Shown here: positions 20,462-29,543 of the stretch, one piece after another | Position numbering within the stretch: the first letter of the stretch is position 1 | Layout: every line of letters starts with the position of its first letter | NCBI GenBank assembly: GCA_028713995.1 | Contig: JAQTNF010000012.1 | Location: 1 to 59,248, forward strand | Reading direction: 5' to 3' | Length of the DNA: 59,248 nucleotides | Source: Deltaproteobacteria bacterium | Lineage (GTDB): Bacteria > Myxococcota_A > Polyangia > JAAYKL01 | The notes under the pieces: model-generated | The model's input: only the letters and a program-made list of their open reading frames with translations | What the model was told of the DNA's origin: nothing | The model's database searches: none | Made by a program: the position numbers and the translations under genes

Positions 20462-20467
20462 AGTGTA
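20462..20467 (-). promoter_or_regulatory. Putative leaderless -10 box (TACACT)
   Basis: On the minus strand TGGTACACT ends 8 nt before ATG 20453, with CCTCGCCG between and no ribosome site. Box and spacing are identical to those before the gene at 2504. Confidence 0.5.
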
Positions 20468-20506
20468 CCACGGATCGATTGCGGGAGGAGCGGGCAGGAA
20501 CGGAGG

Positions 20507-21157
20507 CTACGCCTTCTTCCTGACGGCCTTGGTCTTGCCGATGGCGCGGACCTTGGGCTCAGGGGGCTTCTTCTTGGCCGCCTCGACGACCGGCGCCTCG
20601 GCCTTGGTCTCGGGCGGACGCGGCGGCTGTGGCCTGGGCACGGGACGCGCGACAGGGCGAGGCGCAACGGCAGGGGCTCCCACTTTTCTCACGCGGGCCT
20701 GGGCCGCGACCTGGGCCGCGGACGATTCCTCGGTCGCCTTGGGCTCCTCCACTTGGCGCACGTGCTTGGCCGCCGGGCGCTGCGAGGTCTCGCGCGCGGG
20801 CTGGGCCGACGAGGCGCGCGCGCCCCGGTCGATGTCGAAGTCGCCCATGTCCACGTTGCCGCGGAAGGACGCGCCGTCGACGATAATCACCCGAGGTGCC
20901 GTGATGTCACCCACCACGCGTCCCTCCTCGGTGATGTGCACCGCCTCCTGGGCCGAGATGTTGCCCACAAGCACCCCGTTGATGATGGCGTTGCGCACGT
21001 TGATGTTGGCCCGGACCACGCCGTTCGCCTCGATGGTCAAGGTGCGCGCCAGGGTGATGCTGCCCTCTACGCGTCCCTCGACCGTCAGGTCCTCGTCGCC
21101 CTCCAGGTTGCCGCTCACGACGGTGTTGCTGCCAATGATGGTGATGGGATCGGTCAT
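20507..21157 (-). CDS. Bactofilin with Pro/Ala-rich basic tail
   Basis: A 216-residue bactofilin (polymer-forming cytoskeletal protein, DUF583). Residues about 1-110 show the repeating right-handed beta-helix pattern (TVVSGNLEGDEDLTVEGRVEG, ANINVRNAIINGVLVGNI, GRVVGDITAPRVIIVDGASFRGNVDM). The remaining half is a disordered Pro/Ala/Lys-rich tail ending KTKAVRKKA, likely a binding or bundling segment. Bactofilins form filaments that position envelope and polysaccharide machinery. ATG 21157 has GGAG 10 nt upstream; an in-frame GTG at 21166 is possible. It follows a second bactofilin by 37 nt. Confidence 0.92.
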   Translation of the reverse strand: MTDPITIIGSNTVVSGNLEGDEDLTVEGRVEGSITLARTLTIEANGVVRANINVRNAIINGVLVGNISAQEAVHITEEGRVVGDITAPRVIIVDGASFRGNVDMGDFDIDRGARASSAQPARETSQRPAAKHVRQVEEPKATEESSAAQVAAQARVRKVGAPAVAPRPVARPVPRPQPPRPPETKAEAPVVEAAKKKPPEPKVRAIGKTKAVRKKA

Positions 21158-21194
21158 CTTGCTCACGCTCCGATTCTTGTGCCGTGCAGCCGGC

Positions 21195-21509
21195 CTAGAC
21201 GTCCATGTCCACGTTGCCCTTGAAGATCGCCCCGTCCGCGATGAGGATGCGCGGCGCCTTGATGTCGCCGACGGCCCGGCCGCCGGCCGCGATCTCGACC
21301 TTGTCCGAGGCCTGGATGTTGCCCGTCACCTGGCCCGACACCTCGATGTTGCGCGTCTCGATGTCGGCCTCGACCACCCCGGACTGCTCCACGTAGAGGT
21401 TCTCCTTTAGGACGATGCGGCCCTTGACCGTGCCCTGGATGATGAGATCCTCCTCGCCGGATATCTCGCCGTCGATCACGATCGAGCTGCCGATAACCGT
21501 ATTCGCCAT
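21195..21509 (-). CDS. Short bactofilin
   Basis: A 104-residue minimal bactofilin, essentially all beta-helix: VIGSSIVIDGEISGEEDLII, KGRIVLKENLYVEQSGVVEADI, GRAVGDIKAPRILIADGAIFKGNVDM. It lacks the Pro/Lys-rich tail of the following paralog. ATG 21509 follows CGGAGGGACAC; longer in-frame starts reach 21629 but encode unrelated sequence. The two bactofilins probably co-polymerise or form separate scaffolds, as described for multi-bactofilin sets in Myxococcus; this is inference. Confidence 0.92.
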   Translation of the reverse strand: MANTVIGSSIVIDGEISGEEDLIIQGTVKGRIVLKENLYVEQSGVVEADIETRNIEVSGQVTGNIQASDKVEIAAGGRAVGDIKAPRILIADGAIFKGNVDMDV

Positions 21510-21789
21510 GTGTCCCTCCGACTGCTTCTTCTCGCCGAATGTTTTCACGGTGGTCCCTCGCCTTGCCTCGCCGAACGGCGTCGGTTGTTGCGTGCAAAGG
21601 AGCCTAGCAACGGGCCAAGGCGGTGTCAACCGCGCCGGACGGCGGACCGAGTGTCTACGGGCGTTGTCACTTCGTGGGGTCTATCGGGCGTATCTATCCG
21701 AAATCACTGGGTGATGGATTTTGGCACGGCACGAGCAACGCATCGCTCCCGACCGCCCCGGAGCGGGGCCAAGAACAAGGAGGGCGACC

Positions 21790-24138
21790 ATGGGACGACA
21801 TCGGGCATTTCCGTTCGCGATCGTGCTCGTCGCGGCGATCGGCGGAGGTTTCGGGGGAGCCGGCTGCAACCAGAACCCGAACGACATTCCAATCGACAAG
21901 CCAGGGCATGAGGATGGGACAGATCACGGCACGGACCACGGTTGGGGCACAGACGACGTCTGGGGTATCGAACCGGCGTCGGACGAGCCGATCGACACGG
22001 ACACGGTCACGGACCCGAGCCAGTGCCCAGCCGGTGACGAAGTCCCTCCGTTCACGGTGCCGGACGGCGACAATCCCGGCCTCGAGCCCGCGACGAGCTG
22101 CGACGAGGTGATCGACGGGCTGCGGCAGAAGATCCTCACCGAGATGGAGCAGTCGCTGGAAGGCGCGCGTCAGCGGATCTTGAGCCAGAAGCTGCACCCG
22201 GAATCGTGCGGAGCCGACGCCGACTCGGACGCCGACTCAGACGCCGACTCGGACAGCGACTCGGACAGCGCCGCGGACACGGACAGCGGCAGCGACGGCG
22301 CCTCGGACTACTCCACCACCAACAACCAGGAGCCCGAGGTGGACGAGGCCGACTTCCTCAAGAACGACGGCTCATACATCTACCTCCTGGCCGACAGGCG
22401 CCTGCAGGTCCTCGACGCCTGGCCGGTCGAGGGCGCGCACCGCATCTCGGCCACGCCCGTCCCTGGCGAGCCGCGCAAGATGTTCGTGAGCAACGGCAAG
22501 GCCGTGGTCTACTCGTCGATGGGCGCGACCTACACGGGCGATCCGAATTTCGATCAGGCCGCGTCGTCGGAGTGCACCTACGGGTACGACTGTGAGCTCG
22601 TCGGCGACGGCCGCCCGCTCAAGATCACGGTCTGGGATCTCGCGGATCTCGCGGCGCCCAAGCTGACGCGCGAGATCGACGTGTCGGGCTCGCTGCTCGC
22701 GGCGCGGCGCATCGGCGACACGGCCTTCACGGTGGTCGTGTTCCCGGAGGCCGCGGGCGTGAGCTGGTCGTCGCTCGGCCTCGCGATCGTGCCGCAGGAG
22801 CTGTCGGAATACTCGTGGAGTTGCGGCGACGACATCCCGTTCTCGGTCTGCGAGATTGACGCCATGTTCGACGCGCTGCTCCTCAAGAACCGGGACGAGA
22901 TCGCGGCGCTCAAGCCCGAGATGGTGCTGCCGTCGGTCACGGATCGCCGCCTCGAGAACGGCGCGTGGACGCAGAAGAGCGATCTCTTCGCCGACTGCGC
23001 GGGCTTCTACACGTCGGCCGCGAGCGACGGCCTGAACCAGATCTCGGTCCTGGCCTTCGACCCCGCGGTCCTGGCCGACGTCTCGGCCACGTCGATCATC
23101 GACCGTCCCGGCGCCGTGTACGCGGCGGACAAGTCCCTGTACATCGCGTCGCGCCACGCGCCCGTGTCGGGAGAGGACTGGTACGACGACCCGTACGCCG
23201 TGCCCGAGGCCACCACGGTGCACAAGTTCGCGCTCGATCCCGCGGCCATGACCTCCGAGTACCGAGGCAGCGGCGCGGTCAAGGGCCGTGTGCTGAACCA
23301 GTTCTCCATGAGCGAGCACGACGGGTACCTGCGCATCGCCACGACGACCAGCCACGCCCCGGATTCGAACGCCCACAGTACGGTCACGGTGCTGGCCGAG
23401 GAAAGCGGCGCGCTCGCGACCGTCGGGCAGGTGGACCACATCGCGCCCTCCGAGGACATCCGCTCCGTGCGCTTCAGCGGCGACAAGGGCTTCCTCGTCA
23501 CGTTCAAGAAGACCGACCCGCTCTTCGTCCTCGACCTCGCAAAGCCCGAGTCGCCGACGATCGTCGGCGAGCTCCAGATCCCGGGGTTCTCGACCTACAT
23601 CCACCTCATGGACGCCACGCACCTGCTCACCATCGGCTACGACGCGGACGACATGGGGGGCTTCGCGTGGTTCCAGGGCGTGATGCTGCAAATCTTCGAC
23701 GTCTCCGACATGTCGAACCCCGCGCTCACCCACAAGGAGGTGATCGGCACGCGCGGCTCCACCTCCGAGGCGACCACCAACCACCTGGCGTTCAACTACT
23801 TCCCGTCGCGCGATCTGCTCGCCATCCCCATGACGATCTGCGCGGGCGGCGACGAGGGCAACTACGGATACGACATGACGTTCAGCGGGCTGCTCGTCTA
23901 CAAGGTCACGGCCGCTGCGGGCTTCGAGAAGCTGGGCGGGCTCGCGCACGCGGCTCCCACGTCGGGCGACGACTACGACTCCGTGTGCGGGAACTGGTGG
24001 ACCGACGGCACGAGCGCCGTGCAGCGCAGCGTGTTCATGGAGGACTACGTCTACTCCGTGGCTCCTGAGCTGGTGCTGGGCGCGGACGTGAACGACCTCT
24101 CGACCCCGCTCGCCTCCATCGACCTCACCGCGCCCTGA
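21790..24138 (+). CDS. Secreted beta-propeller lipoprotein (Beta_propel family)
   Basis: A 782-residue predicted lipoprotein (FAIVLVAAIGGGFGGAGC). After an Asp/Ser-rich linker ([14 protein letters not shown], about 143-170) comes the large domain of the Beta_propel family (PF09826), marked by EVDEADFLKNDGSYIYLLAD near its start. Further blades follow: RPLKITVWDLADL, VYAADKSLYIASRH, VRFSGDKGFLVTFKKTDPLFVLDL and HLLTIGYDADD. Family members are extracellular, of unknown function. ATG 21790 follows AAGGAGGGCGACC. The 160 nt upstream contain no gene. It diverges from the bactofilins. Confidence 0.85.
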   Translation: MGRHRAFPFAIVLVAAIGGGFGGAGCNQNPNDIPIDKPGHEDGTDHGTDHGWGTDDVWGIEPASDEPIDTDTVTDPSQCPAGDEVPPFTVPDGDNPGLEPATSCDEVIDGLRQKILTEMEQSLEGARQRILSQKLHPESCGADADSDADSDADSDSDSDSAADTDSGSDGASDYSTTNNQEPEVDEADFLKNDGSYIYLLADRRLQVLDAWPVEGAHRISATPVPGEPRKMFVSNGKAVVYSSMGATYTGDPNFDQAASSECTYGYDCELVGDGRPLKITVWDLADLAAPKLTREIDVSGSLLAARRIGDTAFTVVVFPEAAGVSWSSLGLAIVPQELSEYSWSCGDDIPFSVCEIDAMFDALLLKNRDEIAALKPEMVLPSVTDRRLENGAWTQKSDLFADCAGFYTSAASDGLNQISVLAFDPAVLADVSATSIIDRPGAVYAADKSLYIASRHAPVSGEDWYDDPYAVPEATTVHKFALDPAAMTSEYRGSGAVKGRVLNQFSMSEHDGYLRIATTTSHAPDSNAHSTVTVLAEESGALATVGQVDHIAPSEDIRSVRFSGDKGFLVTFKKTDPLFVLDLAKPESPTIVGELQIPGFSTYIHLMDATHLLTIGYDADDMGGFAWFQGVMLQIFDVSDMSNPALTHKEVIGTRGSTSEATTNHLAFNYFPSRDLLAIPMTICAGGDEGNYGYDMTFSGLLVYKVTAAAGFEKLGGLAHAAPTSGDDYDSVCGNWWTDGTSAVQRSVFMEDYVYSVAPELVLGADVNDLSTPLASIDLTAP
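22216..22305 (+). repeat. Asp-Ser/Ala coding repeat
   Basis: Tandem GAC-TCG/GAC-GCC codons encoding a DSDADSD linker between the lipobox region and the propeller domain of the lipoprotein at 21790. Confidence 0.75.
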
Positions 24139-24190
24139 GCGTGCTCCCTGAGCGGAGCTTGACTCCCGGACGCGGGCCGACCCATCATCC

Positions 24191-24205
24191 CGTTCCTAAG
24201 GAACG
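24191..24205 (+). promoter_or_regulatory. Hairpin covering the PAP2 ribosome site
   Basis: CGTTCC-TAA-GGAACG is a perfect 6-bp inverted repeat with a 3-nt loop. The AAGGA ribosome site of ATG 24210 lies inside it, 7 nt from the start codon, so in RNA the stem could limit initiation. TTGACT at 24159-24164 may be the upstream -35. Confidence 0.4.
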
Positions 24206-24209
24206 CCCC

Positions 24210-24767
24210 ATGGGAGCCGACACCCAGATCTTCATCGCAGTGAACCGCGCCTTTGACGGGCCGGCGGCCACGGCGTTCTTCTCGGCCGTCACCTGGCTCG
24301 GCAACGGGCTCGTGCTGGCCGCGATCATCGTTCCTTCGTGGCTGATCCTCGATCGCGCGCGGATGAAGGCGCACCTCATGCCCATGGTCGTGGCCGTAGC
24401 GCTCGGCGGCGCGGCCGCGAACCTGCTCAAGGTGGCCGTCGATCGTCCGCGTCCGCCCGCGGCCCTTTCGTCGCAAGGGGTCCCGGTCCACGCGCCCGGC
24501 GGTGTGCCCCGGGATCGCTCGTTTCCATCCGGCCACGCCCAGACCGCCATGGGAGCGGCCGCTTACCTGTCGTTCGTGTACCCGATCCTCGCGCTCCCGT
24601 GCCTCGCGCTCGCCGCGCTCGTGGCCTTGTCGCGCGTGGCGCTCGGCGTCCACTACCCGTCCGACGTGGCCGCGGGCGCGTTGCTCGGGGCCGCGTGCTC
24701 GGTCGCCGCGTTCCTGCTCGCCCGCCGCCGCATGGCGGGTCGGAGGTTTCCATGGAAAAGCTTCTGA
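24210..24767 (+). CDS. PAP2-family membrane phosphatase
   Basis: A 185-residue integral membrane phosphatidic-acid-phosphatase-type protein with about five helices. All three PAP2 motifs are intact: K-x6-R-P (KVAVDRPRPP), P-S-G-H (SFPSGHAQT) and S-R-x5-H (LSRVALGVHYPSD). Members dephosphorylate undecaprenyl pyrophosphate, phosphatidic acid or phosphatidylglycerol phosphate at the membrane. An undecaprenyl-pyrophosphate role would fit the nearby glycan genes but is not provable here. The 3' end overlaps the MscS gene by 16 nt. Confidence 0.9.
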   Translation: MGADTQIFIAVNRAFDGPAATAFFSAVTWLGNGLVLAAIIVPSWLILDRARMKAHLMPMVVAVALGGAAANLLKVAVDRPRPPAALSSQGVPVHAPGGVPRDRSFPSGHAQTAMGAAAYLSFVYPILALPCLALAALVALSRVALGVHYPSDVAAGALLGAACSVAAFLLARRRMAGRRFPWKSF

Positions 24768-25639
24768 ACCAAGGCTCGGTGCACGCCTTCGCGCACAAGG
24801 CTCTCGAGTGGGCCGCCGGGGCGCTGCCGCTCATGATCTTCACCCTCCTCGCGGCGATCCTGGCCATGGCCCTGTTCAAGACGGCCGTGCGCCGGCTCGA
24901 ACGCTTCCTCGCGCGCCGCGCCCTGGAGCTCGGGCCCGAGCTGGAGATGGAGAAGCGCGTCGCCACCATGACCGGCATCGTGCGCCGCGTGGGACTCGTG
25001 GCCCTGTGGGCCATCACGATCATGATCCTGCTGCGCGAGCTGGGCGTGGACATCGCGCCCATCCTGGCCGGCGCGGGCATCGTGGGCCTGGCCGTGGGCT
25101 TCGGCGCGCAGAACCTGGTCAAGGACGTGTTGAGCGGCTTCTTCATGCTGCTCGAGGACCAGGTGCGCGTGGGCGATACGGCGGTCGTCAACGGCACCGA
25201 GGGTCTGGTGGAGGCCATGAGCCTGCGCACCATCCGCCTGCGCGATCTCACGGGCACGGTGCACGTCTTCCCCCACGGCGCGGTTCAGTCGCTCGCCAAC
25301 CGCACCAAGGGCTGGTCCGCCGCGGTGCTCGACGTGGCGGTCGCCTTCAAGGAGGACACGGATCGCGTGGCCGCCGTGATGATCGACGCGGCCGCAAAGC
25401 TGCGCAAGGACCCGGCGTTCGCACCCAGGATCACGGACGACCTGGAGGTCTTCGGCGTCGCCGACATCGGCGAGAGCGCGGTGGTGATCAAGATCCGCAT
25501 GAAGACCGTGCCCGGCGACCAGTGGGACGTGGGCCGCGAGCTGCGCCGCAGGATCAAGAAGGCCTTCGACGCGCAGGGCATCGAGATCCCGTTCCCGCAC
25601 CACACCGTGGACATCGTGCGTGAACGATCGCGCGGGTAG
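24752..25639 (+). CDS. MscS-family mechanosensitive channel
   Basis: A 295-residue small-conductance mechanosensitive channel. It has an N-terminal pair of helices, a pore-lining helix with the Ala/Gly pattern (AGAGIVGLAVGFGAQNLVKDVLSG, about 105-130), the conserved beta-domain entry FFMLLEDQVRVGDTAVVNG, and a C-terminal alpha/beta domain ending EIPFPHHTVDIV. It opens under hypo-osmotic stress to release solutes. The ATG lies inside the PAP2 coding end with CGGAGG upstream, so translation is coupled. It is convergent with the prepilin peptidase, with 4 nt between stops. Confidence 0.93.
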   Translation: MEKLLNQGSVHAFAHKALEWAAGALPLMIFTLLAAILAMALFKTAVRRLERFLARRALELGPELEMEKRVATMTGIVRRVGLVALWAITIMILLRELGVDIAPILAGAGIVGLAVGFGAQNLVKDVLSGFFMLLEDQVRVGDTAVVNGTEGLVEAMSLRTIRLRDLTGTVHVFPHGAVQSLANRTKGWSAAVLDVAVAFKEDTDRVAAVMIDAAAKLRKDPAFAPRITDDLEVFGVADIGESAVVIKIRMKTVPGDQWDVGRELRRRIKKAFDAQGIEIPFPHHTVDIVRERSRG

Positions 25640-25643
25640 GGCC

Positions 25644-26564
25644 TCACCGCAGCCCGAGCAGGCCCTCGATCGCGCCGATGTACAGGTTCATGAGCGCGTC
25701 GCCGAAGAGCAGGAACTCGATGGCGCCGAGCGCGAGGAACGGGCCGAACGGCACCTTGGCCTTGCGGAAGCGCGGATCGGGCGCGAGCTCTTTGCCGTCC
25801 GGGCCGAGATCGTTGTCGTCCACGGGCGGCGGCGGCTCGATCCCGGTGCGGCGGCGGCGCACGACCATGATCGACCCCACCGCGAGCCCTTGCAACGCGC
25901 CCGCGAACAGGGCGAAGACCGCGCCGCGCACGCCGAGGAACGCGCCGATCATGGCGACGAGCTTGGCGTCGCCCTCGCCCATTCCCGGGCTGCCCGTGAG
26001 CATCCTGTACCCGAGCACGAACGGCAGGTAGATGACCAGGAACCCGCCTGCGGCCGCGGCAAGAGGCTCCCACCAGCCGTGGCCGAGCACGAACCAGCTC
26101 GCGAGCAGCCCCACCACGATTCCGGGCAGGGTGATGGCGTCCGGCAGGAGGAACGTCTCGAGGTCGATGAGCCCGGCCGTGACGAGGGCCCACACGAACG
26201 CGAACAGCACGAAGTACTGGCCGAGCCCGACGAGCGCCGCGTCGGGCGCGGCGAGCAGGGTGACGCGCGCCACGGCCACGGACAGAAGCGCCATGCAGAG
26301 CTCCACCACCGGGTAGCGCGGCGAGAACGAGGCCTTGCAGTGGCGGCAGCGGCCGCGCAGCACCAGGTACGAGATCACGGGGATGTTGTCGTAGAACCGG
26401 ATCGGCGTGCCGCACGCCATGCAGTGCGACGCGGGCCGAACCACGGACTGCCCTTGAGGCCAGCGCGCGATGACCACGTTGGCGAACGAGCCCCACAGCG
26501 CGCCGAACACGCCCGCCAAAAGAAGGATCTGCCACGCCGGCACGATCGCGAGGAGCTCGCTCAT
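25644..26564 (-). CDS. pilD: Prepilin peptidase (A24 family, PilD-like)
   Basis: A 306-residue polytopic aspartic peptidase that cleaves and N-methylates type IV prepilins or type II secretion pseudopilins at the inner membrane. Seen: the N-terminal LWGSFANVVIARWP segment, the cytoplasmic zinc motif with paired CXXC (CMACG and CRHC), and the two catalytic Asp segments, GLIDLETFLLPDAIT and GEGDAKLVAMIGAFLG. The C-terminus is somewhat longer than usual, with a charged cytoplasmic tail. No pilin or secretion genes are adjacent, so its substrates lie elsewhere. A TAAGTT box precedes the ATG by 6 nt. Confidence 0.93.
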   Translation of the reverse strand: MSELLAIVPAWQILLLAGVFGALWGSFANVVIARWPQGQSVVRPASHCMACGTPIRFYDNIPVISYLVLRGRCRHCKASFSPRYPVVELCMALLSVAVARVTLLAAPDAALVGLGQYFVLFAFVWALVTAGLIDLETFLLPDAITLPGIVVGLLASWFVLGHGWWEPLAAAAGGFLVIYLPFVLGYRMLTGSPGMGEGDAKLVAMIGAFLGVRGAVFALFAGALQGLAVGSIMVVRRRRTGIEPPPPVDDNDLGPDGKELAPDPRFRKAKVPFGPFLALGAIEFLLFGDALMNLYIGAIEGLLGLR

Positions 26565-26570
26565 GGGCGC

Positions 26571-26576
26571 AACTTA
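26571..26576 (-). promoter_or_regulatory. Putative leaderless -10 box (TAAGTT)
   Basis: On the minus strand TGCTAAGTT, an extended -10 pattern, ends 6 nt before ATG 26564, with GCGCCC between and no ribosome site. Confidence 0.4.
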
Positions 26577-26664
26577 GCACGACCCGCGCTGCGCCGCGAA
26601 GCGCAGGATGTGCTGCTTGTCGCCCCCGGCGGTTGCGGTAGAGTCGCCAGCGGAGGAAGGACAC

Positions 26665-27621
26665 GTGGAACGATCGGCTGCCGCGAGCGCCCTCGGGCTC
26701 TCTCTCGCACGGCGCGAAGGCGCGGGCCTCGGCGTCGAGAACGGGTCGGACGCGGTGCGGCTCGTGCACGGCGCGGCCGACGGCTTCGCCGGCCTCACCG
26801 CGGATCGCCTGGGACCGGCCGTGCTCGTCGAGCGCCACGACCCGGCCGCGGACGCGGAGGGGATCATCGAGGCCCTGGCCCGGCGCTTCGGCGCGCAGGA
26901 ACCGATCTTCCTCAAGGAGCGCTGGTCCAAGGAGCGCGCGGACCGGGCCGGCGGACAGGTGCGCGGCGCCGCGTGCCCGCCGGATATCCTCGTGCCGGAG
27001 CAGGGGCTCGTCTTCGGCGTGAGCCTCGCGCACGAGGAGCACATCGGGCTCTTCCTCGACGCGCGTCCGGCGCGGGCCCTCGTGCGCCGCGTGGCGGAAG
27101 GTCGGCGCGTGCTCAACCTGTTTTCGTACACGGGCACGCTCGGCGCGGCCGCGGCCGTTGGCGGCGCCCTGTCCAGCACCAACGTGGACGTGATGCGGTC
27201 GGCCCTTGCCACGGCGCGGGACAACTACGCGCGCAACGGGCTCGCCGCGGACACGCGCACGTTCCTGCGCTGCGACGTATTCCAGCACCTCGCGCGCGCG
27301 GCCAGGAGCGAGGCGCGCTGCGATCTCATCGTCGTGGATCCGCCGCCCCGGGCCGCCCGCCCCGGACGCCGCGGGTTCGACGCGCGCACCGGGTACGGCA
27401 GGCTCCTCGCGCGGTGCCTCAAGGTGCTCGCGCCAAACGGGCTGATCCTGGCCGGCACCAACCTCAAGGGAGGAGGCTTCGAAGAGCTCGAGGACCCGCT
27501 GGCACAGGGTGCGCGCCTCGCCGGACGGAATGTCGAAATCGTGGAGCGCGTCCCGGCCGGACCCGACTTCCCGCAGCCCTCGGATCGCCCGGCCGCGCGC
27601 TTCGTGCTCGCGCAAGCCTGA
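26665..27621 (+). CDS. RlmI-like class I SAM-dependent methyltransferase
   Basis: A 318-residue methyltransferase resembling RlmI/RlmK-type 23S rRNA (cytosine-C5) enzymes. It carries the linker-domain pattern ADGFAGLTADRLGPAVLVERHD, then LFLDARPARALVR, the SAM-binding motif VLNLFSYTGTLGAAAAV, the acidic motif TNVDVMRSAL, and motif IV DLIVVDPPPRA. An N-terminal PUA domain typical of RlmI (about 396 residues) is reduced or absent. GTG 26665 is chosen because GAGGAAGG lies just upstream and no ATG fits; the previous gene is divergent. The target could be rRNA or another RNA. Confidence 0.78.
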   Translation: MERSAAASALGLSLARREGAGLGVENGSDAVRLVHGAADGFAGLTADRLGPAVLVERHDPAADAEGIIEALARRFGAQEPIFLKERWSKERADRAGGQVRGAACPPDILVPEQGLVFGVSLAHEEHIGLFLDARPARALVRRVAEGRRVLNLFSYTGTLGAAAAVGGALSSTNVDVMRSALATARDNYARNGLAADTRTFLRCDVFQHLARAARSEARCDLIVVDPPPRAARPGRRGFDARTGYGRLLARCLKVLAPNGLILAGTNLKGGGFEELEDPLAQGARLAGRNVEIVERVPAGPDFPQPSDRPAARFVLAQA

Positions 27622-27706
27622 TTGCGAATCCGCAGCTCCGCTCTTTCCAATGCATCGCGATGCTGTGCTAGGATGGAACGATTCCACAATGCCAGGAGGT
27701 CGATTC

Positions 27707-29491
27707 ATGAAACGCGATTTCGCAGCCATCTGGGGTCTCGCCTGCGCCGCGGCGCTTGCTTTCGGATGCTCCGACGCCGACGACGACGGCAACGCCGACG
27801 CCTCGGCCGACGCAGACACAGGCACCGACACGGGCACCGACACCGACACAGATACAGATACCGACACGGATTCCGACACCGACACAGATACCGACACGGA
27901 TTCCGATACGGACGCCGACGCCGACACCGACACGGATGTCGATACGGACGCCGACGCCGACACGGATACCGACACGGACACCGATACCGACACGGATTCG
28001 GACACCGACACGGACGCCGATGCCGGCATGGACGGTGGAACCGACGCGGGCGTGGACCTCGGCTGCGTCGTGCTCGTCGATGGCGCGGGCGGGAACGACT
28101 CGAACGACGGCAGCACGTGGGCGCTCGCGAAGAAGACGGTGCAGGCCGGCCTCGACGCGGCGAAGGAGATGATCCTGGTTGCCGACGCGGGGGACGATGC
28201 GGGCGATGACGCCGGCAGCGGATCCGGCCCGTGCGAGGTGTGGGTCGCAGCGGGCACGTACATCCCCACCCTGGTGACGGACTCGGGCGACCCGCGCACC
28301 GCGACGATCCTGCTTCGGGCGGGCGTCGCGCTCTACGGCGGCTTCGTGCACGGCGTGCTCTCGCGAGACGACCGCGACGTCGATGGGCATCCGACGATCC
28401 TTTCCGGCGATCTCGCCGGCGACGACGCGACCACGGGCAACGCCGAGAACGCCTACCACATCCTGACCGGCGCGGACGACGCCGTCATCGACGGCTTCAC
28501 GATCACGGCCGGCAACGCGGAGGAGGACAGCGGTGGCGGCATGTACAACCCCGGCGTCTCTCCCGTCGTGGCGCGCTGCACCTTCTCGGGAAACACGGCT
28601 CGGAACGGTGGCGGCATGTACAATGGCCCCGGCTCCGCGCCGGTGGTGACGGACTGCACCTTCTCGGGAAACACGGCCCAAACGGGAGGCGGCATGAGCA
28701 ACTACGGCTCGGCGGCCGTGGTGTCGCGCTGCACGTTCGCGGGCAACACGGCCGATTCCGCGGGCGGGATGGACAACCTCAACTCCGATGCGGTCGTGAC
28801 GGGCTGCGTGTTCTCGGGAAACAATGCCACGAACGGCCTCGGCGGCGGCATGTGCAACACGGAGAGCCCGACGACGGTGACGGGCTGCACGTTCACGGAC
28901 AACACGGCGAGCATACACGGCGGCGGGATGGCCAACTGGACCGCCTCGCCGACGGTGACGAACTGCGCGTTCGCGGGCAACACGGCGGACATGCGGGGCG
29001 GCGCGATGTCCAACCTCAGCGGCTGCGCGCCGACGCTGACGAACTGCACGTTCGCGGGCAACACGGCGGACATGTTCGGCGGCGCGATGATCAACGCGAC
29101 ATCCTCTCCGACCATGACGAGCTGCATCCTGTGGGGCAACTCGGCGCCCACGGATGCCGAGATCTATGACGACGATTCCTCGAGCAAACCCGTGGTGACC
29201 TACAGCGACGTCGAGGGCGGCTGCGCCAACATCGCCCATGCCGTGTGCGGCAGCGGCAACATCGAAGCGGACCCATTGTTCGTGAACCTGGACGCGGACG
29301 CGGGCGTCATGGATCTCCGTCTCGGGACAGGCTCGCCGTGCATCGATACGGGCTCGAACGCCGCGGTCCCTTCCGGCGTCACCACCGACCTCGACGGCAA
29401 CCCACGCATCGTCGCCGGGGCGGTGGACGCGGGTCCAGATGCGGGCGCGACCGCCACGGTCGACATGGGCGCGTACGAGCGGAGCGGGTAG
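27707..29491 (+). CDS. Right-handed beta-helix lipoprotein with Asp-Thr linker
   Basis: A 594-residue lipoprotein (AALAFGC) with an extreme Asp-rich linker of about 75 residues (DTDTDSD). Then comes a domain opening with VDGAGGNDSNDGSTWALAKKTVQAGL and VWVAAGTYIP, the usual start of pectate-lyase-like beta-helix surface proteins. Eight or so near-identical coils follow, each with C-T-F-S/A-G-N-T-A and GGGM-x-N, the GG-x-I/FxxN style of polymorphic outer-membrane repeats. It ends with GSPCIDTG and VDMGAYERSG. Likely surface-exposed; enzymatic activity is not evident. ATG 27707 follows AGGAGGTCGATTC. Confidence 0.85.
   Translation: MKRDFAAIWGLACAAALAFGCSDADDDGNADASADADTGTDTGTDTDTDTDTDTDSDTDTDTDTDSDTDADADTDTDVDTDADADTDTDTDTDTDTDSDTDTDADAGMDGGTDAGVDLGCVVLVDGAGGNDSNDGSTWALAKKTVQAGLDAAKEMILVADAGDDAGDDAGSGSGPCEVWVAAGTYIPTLVTDSGDPRTATILLRAGVALYGGFVHGVLSRDDRDVDGHPTILSGDLAGDDATTGNAENAYHILTGADDAVIDGFTITAGNAEEDSGGGMYNPGVSPVVARCTFSGNTARNGGGMYNGPGSAPVVTDCTFSGNTAQTGGGMSNYGSAAVVSRCTFAGNTADSAGGMDNLNSDAVVTGCVFSGNNATNGLGGGMCNTESPTTVTGCTFTDNTASIHGGGMANWTASPTVTNCAFAGNTADMRGGAMSNLSGCAPTLTNCTFAGNTADMFGGAMINATSSPTMTSCILWGNSAPTDAEIYDDDSSSKPVVTYSDVEGGCANIAHAVCGSGNIEADPLFVNLDADAGVMDLRLGTGSPCIDTGSNAAVPSGVTTDLDGNPRIVAGAVDAGPDAGATATVDMGAYERSG
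27800..28030 (+). repeat. Long Asp-Thr coding repeat
   Basis: About 75 consecutive codons alternating GAC/GAT with ACG/ACC/ACA, GCC or TCC. The codon mixture indicates old expansion with later drift rather than a fresh identical array. It is the longest such block in the window. Confidence 0.85.
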
Positions 29492-29543
29492 GAAGAGTCG
29501 TCGGGACGATCTTTGAGCGGCGGGACGGTCAGTCCGTTGACGA

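Noticed and set aside
27800-28030. Regular short repeats considered as a CRISPR or satellite array
   Set aside because: The units are in-frame Asp-Thr codons with no spacers and lie inside a lipoprotein gene.
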